NCBI GenBank assembly: GCA_025349905.2
Contig: MU624767.1
Span: forward strand, 1-25,028
DNA: 25,028 bases
Reading direction: 5' to 3'
Origin: Blastocladiella britannica
Taxonomy: Eukaryota; Blastocladiomycota; Blastocladiomycetes; Blastocladiales; Blastocladiaceae
The notes under the pieces were generated by a model. It was not told where the DNA came from, searched no databases, and saw nothing but the letters and a program-made list of their open reading frames with translations. This document shows, one piece after another, positions 17,721 to 25,028 of the stretch (positions are counted from its first letter, which is position 1; each line of letters begins with the position of its first letter). A program made the translations under genes and the position numbers.

Positions 17721-20510
17721 ATGCCTGATAACAACGACAGCGTGGTTGACCATATCGGCACGGGCCTCTTATCGGCTGCCGTCGCGCGCCTCGCTGCCAT
17801 CCATGGACCCAACTTACCCCCGCCGCTGTCGCGCCCACCGTCGCTGCTGCGCCACTTTGTTGGCGAAGTGCAAGAGCCCATGATGGCGCTGCTGCTGACG
17901 GTCGGCGTCGCGTACGCATTTCTGGGCGAGCCAGCCGACGCCGCCACCGTGGCCGTGGCCGTGGCCGCCATGGTCGCGATCGAAATCGCCACCGAGCGCC
18001 GCGCTGGTCGTCTGGTCGCGTCGCTATCAGCAGCCCCACCGCACACCAACGTGGCCGTACGTCGCGACGGCGCCATTGCCATCGTGCCCGCTGTCGACTT
18101 GGTCCCGGGCGATATCGTGGTGCTCTCGGCCGGCCAAACTGCGCCCGCCGACTTGGTTGTGGTCTCGGTGCTCGGGTCGGATCCGCTGCTGGTCAACGAG
18201 ACGCCGTACACGGGCGAGGCTGAGCCGGTGGAAAAAGTTGCCTCGTTGCACACCACTCCAGAGGCCGTAAGCAGCACAGTGGTCAGCCCCTGCGAGGTGC
18301 TTACGGGCTCGGTCGTTGCGCAAGGGGACGCCGAGTGCCGGGTCACTGCCACCGGACCGCGCACACGCCTGGCATCCCTGGGCGGCGTGCGGCCCGCCAA
18401 GCAGCCCAAGACGGCGCTGGCGGTCCTAATGAAGTCCATTGCCTACGGCACCACCTGGGCGGCGCTGGTGCTCGTGCTCGCCACCTCCTTGTACGGCACT
18501 CTGGTGCTCGGGCGACCATGGCAGGACATGGTCTTATATGGCCTGACCCTGGCATTTGCCACCATCCCCGAGGAATTGCCGTTGCTGGTCAAGGTGATCC
18601 TGGCCACCACCGCCCACACGCTTGCCGAGCACCATGGTATTCTGGTGCGCCGGCTGCGGGCTTTAGAGCGGCTGGCTACTGTCGAGGCGGTGGTGGTCGA
18701 CAAGACGGGCACGCTGACCCAGAGCGTGCCGTCGCTCGACGGCATCATTCTCGCTGGTAACGGCGCGCACCTCGTGCTCTTGCCCAGCGGCAATGGTGCA
18801 GTGGGATCTCCTGCCCTCCCGCCAGCACATTTGTCGTCATCTTTCACTTCTGCCTCATCGTCAGCCCCACCATCGCTGACTCCACCACCGCCCCAAGCTA
18901 TATTGTCGGCGTGGGCCATGTCCGCGATTCACCCGACCGACGTGTACGATGCGGCGGTGCGGCGAGTGTGGCCGTCGGCCATGTCGTCTGCCGAGTCCAG
19001 CGTCGCGTCCTTACCAGTCGAAGCGGCAGCCACCGAGCGCGGTACGCGCGTGCGCTCGGTGCGCCGTGGCGACGGGTGCACGTACCTTCGCGGCGCGCCC
19101 GAGGTGCTGCTGGCGAGGTCCCTGTACGTAGCGCAGTACTCGCCCGACAGCAGTGCTCCGACCCTTCTCCCCATGACCGCGCCCCTGGGCGCCAAGCACC
19201 ACGCGACGTGGACGCAGATCGCCACCAATTCCGCCGCCCGGTTACTCGCGATTGCTGAAACCCGGCCTGATGGTACCACGGTACTGCTGGGCACGCTGGC
19301 GTTTGTCGACCCGCTGCGCCGGTCCGCCGGCGCGTGCATGCGCGGGCTCGCCGCAATTCCGTCCATCAAGCGGTGCGTGCTGGCTACAGGGGACCACCGG
19401 GCGACTGCACACGCGGTCGCGGCCGCACTGGATGCTCCGTTTGACTCGATTACCGCCAGGTGTTCGCCCGAGGCCAAGCGCGCGCTGGTGGAGTCCCTGG
19501 CGCGCGACGCTACTGCTTCCGGGAACCGCGGGGCCGTGATGATGATTGGCGACGGCGCTAACGACGTGCCCGCGATGCGCGCGGCCGGAATCGCCGCGGT
19601 GGTTGCTGCCAGCCCTGGCCGCGCTGATGCAGCTCTGGACGCTGCGGACCTGGTGCTACTCGAGTCCACAACTGGTCAGTCAAAGACGGACGTCATGGAC
19701 GATGATGTTAACAAGGACGGGCTGAGCCAGCTGCCGGTGGCCATTTGGCACGCCCAGTGGGCCATGGCGCGCGTGCGTCAGGCGGCCGTGTTTTACCTGG
19801 CATGCAAGGTGGCGTTGGCGGTGCTCAGCGGCGTGGCCCTGGTGGTGGCGCGCGAGCTACCGTTTACGCCCGTGCAGCTGCTGATTCTGGAAATGAGCAT
19901 GGACCTCGGGGCCACGTTGCTGTTTGCGAGCGAGCGGATGCCGGCCGACCCGCGCACCTGGACGCTCCCACCATCGTCATCCTCTTTGGCATCGTCGTCG
20001 ACCTCTCTGTTGGACCCGGCACCGTTTGCGGTCTGGACCGTTGGCGCTGGCGCGGTGCTTGGCGGGTCGGTACTGATCAGCTTTGCCACTGGCCTGTCCC
20101 TGCTTCCTGATCAGGGCCTGGTCTCGCGAACCGACACTGCGCGGTCCATGGCTTTCTTAACCTGGATGCTCGGCCACATTGCTATGGCATACGCATTGCG
20201 GTCCCCGTTGGCCCCCTCGAGCGTCCACGGCTTGGTGTCCAAGGTGACACTAGCGTGGATTGCGGTCGCCGGCACATTGTCGTTTACATTGTGCTCGCAG
20301 CAGTGGGCGGGGCTCGTGACCGTGCCCAAGGACGGGCTGGTGGTGGCGGGCATGTGCGGGATGCTCCCGCTGCTGATCGACGTGGTCAAAGAGATCATGT
20401 GGTCGGTGCAGCAGAGCAGCAGCGACTTGGGCCGGTCATCACCACTCCTGCCGCCACTATCGTCACAGCCGGACGAGCGGACGGCATTATTGCCAGGATC
20501 AATGGCGTGA
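17721..20510 (+). CDS. P-type (P2-like) cation-transporting ATPase of unknown substrate
   Basis: A single exon of 929 residues. The N-terminus has the GLLSAAVARLAAIHGPN element and SLLRHFVGEVQEPMMALLL, as in bacterial P2A pumps. Seen in order: actuator loop LVPGDIVVLSAGQTAPAD and YTGEAEP; M4 FATIPEELPLLVKV (Pro283); phosphorylation site DKTGTLTQ (Asp327); a reduced nucleotide domain with YLRGAPE (about 455-461, where Lys is usual in KGAPE); ATGDH; hinge GDGANDVPAM (610-619); and M5-M10. M6 reads LILEMSMDLGATLLFASE, without the N-x-x-T-D motif of Ca2+ pumps. The protein couples ATP hydrolysis to ion transport across a membrane, but the ion cannot be assigned. No introns are seen, unlike many neighbours. 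A Ser-rich insert (about 355-390) and a Ser-rich C-terminus flank the core. Confidence 0.85.
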   Translation: MPDNNDSVVDHIGTGLLSAAVARLAAIHGPNLPPPLSRPPSLLRHFVGEVQEPMMALLLTVGVAYAFLGEPADAATVAVAVAAMVAIEIATERRAGRLVASLSAAPPHTNVAVRRDGAIAIVPAVDLVPGDIVVLSAGQTAPADLVVVSVLGSDPLLVNETPYTGEAEPVEKVASLHTTPEAVSSTVVSPCEVLTGSVVAQGDAECRVTATGPRTRLASLGGVRPAKQPKTALAVLMKSIAYGTTWAALVLVLATSLYGTLVLGRPWQDMVLYGLTLAFATIPEELPLLVKVILATTAHTLAEHHGILVRRLRALERLATVEAVVVDKTGTLTQSVPSLDGIILAGNGAHLVLLPSGNGAVGSPALPPAHLSSSFTSASSSAPPSLTPPPPQAILSAWAMSAIHPTDVYDAAVRRVWPSAMSSAESSVASLPVEAAATERGTRVRSVRRGDGCTYLRGAPEVLLARSLYVAQYSPDSSAPTLLPMTAPLGAKHHATWTQIATNSAARLLAIAETRPDGTTVLLGTLAFVDPLRRSAGACMRGLAAIPSIKRCVLATGDHRATAHAVAAALDAPFDSITARCSPEAKRALVESLARDATASGNRGAVMMIGDGANDVPAMRAAGIAAVVAASPGRADAALDAADLVLLESTTGQSKTDVMDDDVNKDGLSQLPVAIWHAQWAMARVRQAAVFYLACKVALAVLSGVALVVARELPFTPVQLLILEMSMDLGATLLFASERMPADPRTWTLPPSSSSLASSSTSLLDPAPFAVWTVGAGAVLGGSVLISFATGLSLLPDQGLVSRTDTARSMAFLTWMLGHIAMAYALRSPLAPSSVHGLVSKVTLAWIAVAGTLSFTLCSQQWAGLVTVPKDGLVVAGMCGMLPLLIDVVKEIMWSVQQSSSDLGRSSPLLPPLSSQPDERTALLPGSMA

Positions 20511-20619
20511 CGATGCGTCATTCAAATATTTTGTGTGTACTCTTTCCATATTAAATGGCACATTTCGCTCTCTTCTGTCATTTGTGCATATCCCCTCGTC
20601 CCAGTTCATTTTACATAAC

Positions 20620-22036
20620 ATGAGGGTACGCCGTCAAAATCTTATTCCTTCATTCGAAGCCCTCCAATAACGAAAATGATAGATCGCAGCCGTCGGATGC
20701 GGCCACGGCGAACTCGACACCATTTACGCGGCAGCCAAGGCGAGCGAGCGCGCAACCAAGGTCCCGATCGACGCAGTGGTGATTTGCGGCGACTTTGAGG
20801 CCATTCGCAACGCCAGCGACTTGGAACAGGTTGCCGGGCCCAAGAAATTCCGCAAAATGGGCGATTTCCACAAGTACTATTCCGGTAAAACCACGGCGCC
20901 GTACCTGACGATCGTGATTGGCGGGAACCACGAATGCTCGTCGTATTTTATGGAATTGTATGCTTTAGGGTCCATTTGATTGAGGCAGACACTGACACTT
21001 GAGGATCCAGGTACCACGGCGGATGGCTCGCTCCCAACATTTACTTTCTCGGGTACGCGGGCGTAGTGCAACTTGGATCACTGCGCATTGCCGGTGTGTC
21101 AGGGATCTATGCTCCCGAGCACTTTCTGCAAGGTATCTTTTCATTTGTACCAAAGTCGCCAAAGTCCCGCTAACCAATCAAAAATGGAAAGGACGATTCG
21201 AGCACCCACCCTACACTGGCAGCAGCGACATCCACAGCGTGTACTGCACGCGACAGCACGAGCTGATCCAGCTTACACAGCTCTCCAGCGCGATCGATCT
21301 GTTTCTCTCACACGACTGGCCGCGCAACATCCTGGCCCACGCCGACCGCGATGCCGCCGCCGCCGTGTATGCGGCCAAGCCGACGTTCGTGCCGCAAGTA
21401 CTCAACGGCATGCTTGGGTCGCCCGCGCTCGAGCACTTGTTGATGCATCTGCGGCCAACGCAGTGGCTCGCAGGACACATGCATGTGCGCGTGGAAACAC
21501 GGGTCGCGCACCACGACAATCGATTCATAGCGCCAGAAACAGCTGATCTGACGCACTTTACGCACTTGCCTCCGCCGCCGTTGTCCTATATGCTTCCGGG
21601 TGGCCCTGACAACTTTGGTGATGCTGATCCTGTCCCCGGAGTCGATGCATCGACGACTTCATTTGTTGGGATCAGCAAGTGCGTCAAGAACCGCGAATTT
21701 CTGGAACTGGTCGATTTCCCTAACCACAGGGCCGGTCCGTTACGGTACGACTGTGACTGGCTTGCGATCATGGCCGCCACGCACGCCGACTTGCGGTTCG
21801 ATTCGGCTGCAGTAGCCGTTGATGATCTCGACTGGTCGGATCTGGCGAAACGCATCGCCGTGTGCCGCGAGTCCATCGCCGACTCGAATCTCGAGATCCC
21901 GACCAATGCATTTGCAATGACGGCACCAGGGTACAATCCCAAGGAACCCGCTGCTGTCACTGAAAAGCGGAGGGCGGCCGTGTACGTCAATCCGCAGACG
22001 GTGGCAATTCGGAACCTGCTTGGACTACAACGATAA
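20620..22036 (+). CDS. DBR1: RNA lariat debranching enzyme DBR1
   Basis: Four exons (20620-20625, 20683-20957, 21011-21132, 21192-22036; introns 57, 53 and 59 nt) give 415 residues. The enzyme hydrolyses the 2'-5' bond at intron branch points in the nucleus. Splicing restores the start MRIAAVGCGHGELDTIY. Active-site residues of the metallophosphoesterase fold are present: Cys8, His10, Asp39 (CGDFEAIRN), Asn84/His85 (GGNHE), His175 (LSHDWPR), His230 and His232 (GHMHV), with numbering almost equal to human DBR1. The lariat-recognition segments YYSGKTTAP and YHGGWLAPNIYFLG are also present. The C-terminal DBR1 domain follows from about 290. Branch sites CAATAAC, CACTGAC and CGCTAAC support the introns. 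The first coding exon is only six bases. Confidence 0.96.
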
Positions 22037-22069
22037 TATATTCTGTGTGTATGAAATGAAATGATGGAA

Positions 22070-24824
22070 TTAAATGCCATTTCCAGCAGCGCCATCGGCT
22101 GGCTGGTAAAACCAAGTGCCAATGTTGGTGACCGGGTCCAAGTGCACCGCAAACCCCTTGGACACCAAGTTGGGCGGCTGCACAAGGACCTGGGTGGCCG
22201 TGAGCGCCAAGTACAGATTCGCCGGTAGCAAGACGACGGCATCGTCGTCGACGTGCTCGCTGATCCACTGGTAGGTTTCGTCCAGGAACGACTGTGGGCC
22301 ACACAGTACCACGACGGTCCGTGGGCCCGACTTTGACAGGCCCGGCAGCCGCGAGCTTCCGCTCTTGTGCTCGTGTGCCAGCGCACGGTTCATCACATGG
22401 TCTACGAACGGCGCGTCGATCCGGCCTTGGGAGACCGTCACGCGTTCCGAGACCGCGGGAGCAGACGATCCAAGAGGAGGCATTGCCTTGACACGGTAGT
22501 GCACCGACACCTGCGCCGGGTACGCATCGGCGGCCAGTTCCAGGACGTCGCGGCCCATGATCGACGCCGCGTCCTTTTCGGCCGCCACCACGGTGATGCG
22601 CGGAATCCGCGTGACCCACGGTGCCAGCGCGTGTAGCGGGAGCATGCCACGCGCGCCCGTGGTCAGGTTGGTGGCCATGATCCATCCGTTCCCAACCGAC
22701 TCGTGCACTTGCACCTGGTGTCCTTCGCCGACTCCCAATTCGTACACCTGGGACGCTGCAAACGGAGTGGCGGCCACCAGCGGGAAGTGCGGGGGCAGAA
22801 ACGTCCAGTTGATGAACTGCCAGGCGGGTGCGATTCCGGACCCGGCGCACAGAAACACCACGTGGTCCCACATGCCCGTGAACATGGGCAGCGGCCGTTC
22901 CGGGTTAACGAGCGGCGTGCCAAAGGGCCCGCGGATCTGGACTTGGCGGTGCGCGTCGAGGGAAAGCGAGTCCAAGATCCCCGACATGAGTCCACCGGGA
23001 AGGACCTTCACCGCCAAATCAAACATGGTCAAGTTCCCCGCCAGCGGCGTGTAGTACCGCGTGATCCACCCGGACTGTGGGATATCAGCCACGGGCAGTC
23101 CAGCGCGTTTCAGCGCCGCGACCGCGGTCTTGGGCACGCGCACCCGCACCTCGACCACGTGCCCGGGCATAAAGAACGCGGGCTCCTCGGCGTGCGTGTC
23201 GTGCGGGTACAGCAAGCAGAACGACAGCCGCCACGTAGTGACCGCGGCGCCGTTGGTGGTCGGGGACGACAACGTCGCCTTGCGCACCAGCGCGTACCGG
23301 CGCCACTCGTGCGGATCGAACCGGCCCACGGTCGCCGGGTCAATGCGCGCGACCATCATGTCCTGCAGTTTGGCTACTGCCTGCCGCGAGTGCACGTTGG
23401 TCTTGCGGGACTTTGTGACCCGCTGCCACTCTCCCGCCGTCAACCGCAGCGTGGATCCGCCGCCGTTGGTCGACATTTGCATCAGCGCGTTCTTGTCAGT
23501 GGGCCAGCCGGTGGCGGTGCTGCTGCTCGCGTTGCTGCCGCCCGACCCGACGGTCATGGCCGACATGCGCGTGAGCCGGTCCATGCTGCCAATGCCCGCG
23601 TGCTGCTGTGGCGCCACGGGGAGAGGATCGAATGCGCGTTGCAGGTCGGCGTCAAAGTTGGCCACGTTGAAGTAATCAATGGCGACTGAGGTGCCCATGG
23701 CGTCAAAGAGCACCGCCTGGCCGCCCGGGTGTGCCGTAATGAATTTCTTGACGTCTTTTATGGGTTTTTTTTTTTTTTTGTCAGCCTGACCCTTGAGGAC
23801 TTGTAGAATGATAAAAAGACGGACCAAAGATGACACCGCCAGGGCCCACGACCCACTGTTGTCCATTTTGCACAATGGCCTGGTCTAGTGATGCCCACGA
23901 GAGAACAGGTACACCGGCGTCGGCCGCGCGCGACTGGAGGTAAGCGGCAGTCTCGAGCGCGCGCTGCTGGGCCTCAATGTGGCGAGACTTGTGGGTCATG
24001 GCGGTGCTGGCAGGTCCCGCGGCCGAAGAAGCACCGCCAAGGGTCGAGGCACGGGTAGTGCGCGGATCCGACGGGCGCTGCTGCTGCTGTTGCTGCTGCT
24101 GATGCGGAGGTGTGCCCACAAGCGGTGTAGACGCATTCGCCGCCAGTGTAATGTCCGAAGCGCCAGTGGCCGCAGGGGAAGTGACTCCGAACTCGAGAGC
24201 AGCGGAACTGGCGCCGATATCCTTGGCGCCCACGCGCTCCCATGGCGCAGCCGAGCGGCGATTGCGTAGCTCCAAGTAGCTCACGATAGCGATCCACGCA
24301 AACAGCGGAAAGTAGTACGCGAGCCAGAGCGGGTGTCCGCCGCGTCCGTCCGCAACGGGAGCCATGATATTGTTCCCCTGCGGGATATTCGCGAACGCAA
24401 GCACAATCCCCACCACGCCGAGAATGCCGTGCGCTGCGCGCGTGGTGGCGCGGCTGATGGGCAGGTTCTGCACCTCGGCGGCCACAATCACCAGCTGGTA
24501 CAGGCCCAGCAGCAGCTGCAAGATGGTAATCACCAGCACCGGGTACCCCGACAGCCGCTGCATGAACGAACCGGGTGTGCCGTTGGTGAGAATGATGGTG
24601 AATGATGCAAGCACCAGCGCGGTGCCGACCAGCTGGAGGCCCGCGTGCACCCAGATGGCGTAGCGCACGGAGCGAAAGTACCGCGCGAGCACTGCGGCGG
24701 CCGGGAACAGGTACGCCCACACCACTATCATGATGATGGCGTGCACGGGCACGCCGGGTAGCTTCCACTTGTTGGACGCAATGTACATGTACGAGTCGTC
24801 GTCGTCATCGTGCTTGACAGTCAT
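22070..24824 (-). CDS. Cytochrome b561-cytochrome b5-FAD/NAD reductase fusion with an inserted SH3-like domain
   Basis: Two exons (24824-23825, 23754-22070; intron 70 nt, donor GTCCGT, CTGAC branch site) give 894 residues. Residues 22-205 form a five- or six-helix b561-type membrane core with His28, His60 and His132. A disordered Gln/Ser/Ala linker follows. Residues 305-385 are cytochrome b5-like, with FDVKKFITAHPGG created by the splice. From about 478 comes a ferredoxin-reductase-type FAD domain: RYYTPL (566-571), GGLMS (587-591), IRGPFG (607-612). CAGSGIAP (636-643) opens the NAD domain, interrupted at 657-712 by an SH3-like unit (VAATPF, YELGVGEG, NGWIMATNL, GARGMLPLHALAP). RITVVAAEKD and VVVLCGPQSF (814-823) complete the reductase. 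The likely role is NAD(P)H-driven electron transfer across or at a membrane, for example to iron or ascorbate radical. In-frame ATGs exist upstream; 24824 was chosen as it directly precedes the conserved core. Confidence 0.85.
24077..24101. repeat. CTG/CAG tract encoding poly-Gln
   Basis: About eight CTG/TTG triplets on the plus strand encode a Gln8 run in the disordered linker between the b561 core and the b5-like domain of the fusion protein. This supports the linker being flexible. Confidence 0.75.
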
Positions 24825-24964
24825 ATTTTTATTATTTTGATGGGTGTATCCGTTGATTGGGTCTTGTCCTGCCAGAAAAGCACTAGAGTTGTTGGAAAAG
24901 CGGAAGGTGGATACACGGCTGAGTGGGCTTTGAAGTTTCCATCTCACCAGCGATCTCGTCCGCT
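24825..24964. promoter_or_regulatory. 140-bp upstream region of the redox fusion gene, possibly bidirectional
   Basis: This stretch lies upstream of the fusion gene ATG and upstream of a possible plus-strand ATG at 24965. An AT-rich block (atttttattattttg) sits immediately before the fusion start. The fusion frame stays open upstream with an ATG at 24947, so part of this region could be coding if that start is used. No specific site was recognised. Confidence 0.35.
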
Positions 24965-25028
24965 ATGCGGGCACTACAACCAGTTGTGCAACTGGTGCAG
25001 CAGAGAGTGGAAACCGTTTTTGGCTCCG
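24965..25028 (+). CDS. Possible start of a divergent gene (partial)
   Basis: An ATG at 24965 opens 21 codons without a stop to the window edge, reading MRALQPVVQLVQQRVETVF. The start is amphipathic and could be a targeting helix. Divergent pairs with 120-140 bp spacers occur twice elsewhere in this window, which favours a real gene here. There is too little sequence to assign a function. Confidence 0.3.
   Translation, partial: MRALQPVVQLVQQRVETVFGS

Noticed and set aside
16397..20510. Reading the close 28-bp gene pair as evidence of a bacterial operon
   Set aside because: Spliceosomal introns and eukaryote-only families surround it, and no ribosome-binding site precedes the ATPase ATG.
22703..23689. 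328-codon plus-strand open frame opposite the redox fusion
   Set aside because: The minus-strand reading has clear FAD/NAD motifs. The plus-strand reading has none and is Arg/His-rich.
23781..24947. Treating the b561 part as a separate 388-residue gene
   Set aside because: A 70-nt GT-AG intron joins it in frame to the b5 half-domain, creating VIFDVKKFITAHPGG across the junction, so the two frames are one gene.
1..25028. tRNA, rRNA, transposon or telomere-like elements
   Set aside because: Scanning by eye found no cloverleaf with A and B boxes, no terminal inverted repeats and no transposase or reverse-transcriptase motifs.

Overview
This is a compact, GC-rich nuclear segment of a eukaryote, most likely a fungus. 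Reasons: 17 short spliceosomal introns (53-82 nt; donors mostly GTAYGT or GTGCGT; branch sites of the CTAAC, CTGAC or CTCAC type), fungus-typical families (BUD23, KRE33/NAT10, DBR1, a DUF1748 small protein, a PEX22-like peroxin), and long Ser/Ala/Gln-rich disordered stretches. A degenerate ankyrin-repeat protein of a style common in zoosporic early-diverging fungi (Blastocladiomycota or chytrids) suggests that group. The lineage is an inference, not something the sequence proves.

Layout. 1-434: possible tail of an upstream gene, then the promoter of a Sec7/PH ARF exchange factor of EFA6/PSD type (435-4610, +, 3 exons). Convergent to it is an unrecognised 417-residue protein (4672-6121, -, 4 exons). 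In tandem upstream of that is a 73-residue single-membrane-span protein in three small exons (6165-6523, -). A 123-bp bidirectional promoter with an A19 tract separates it from BUD23 (6647-7633, +, 3 exons). A PEX22-like gene (7730-9253, -) and KRE33/NAT10 (10011-13466, +, intronless) diverge from a 757-bp spacer. A DUF1748 small protein (13657-14090, -, 4 exons) and an ankyrin-type protein (14279-16273, -, 2 exons) follow. Then come an Ala-rich coiled-coil protein (16397-17692, +), a P2-like P-type ATPase only 28 bp downstream (17721-20510, +), and DBR1 (20620-22036, +, 4 exons). A large redox fusion protein (22070-24824, -, 2 exons) converges on DBR1 with 33 bp between stop codons. A possible new gene starts at 24965 (+).

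Functional themes. BUD23 and KRE33/NAT10 both modify 18S rRNA in 40S assembly, and DBR1 opens intron lariats. The others cover membrane traffic (ARF exchange factor), peroxisome import (PEX22-like), ion transport (P-type ATPase) and transmembrane electron transfer. Nothing shows an operon-like pathway; the order looks like ordinary compact fungal gene packing.

The most unusual item is the redox fusion. A cytochrome b561 membrane core is followed by a cytochrome b5-like domain and an FAD/NAD reductase that appears to be split by an inserted SH3-like domain, with expected haem ligands missing from both cytochrome domains. The spliced models were built by eye from splice motifs, reading frame and remembered family consensus. 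No database search was run.
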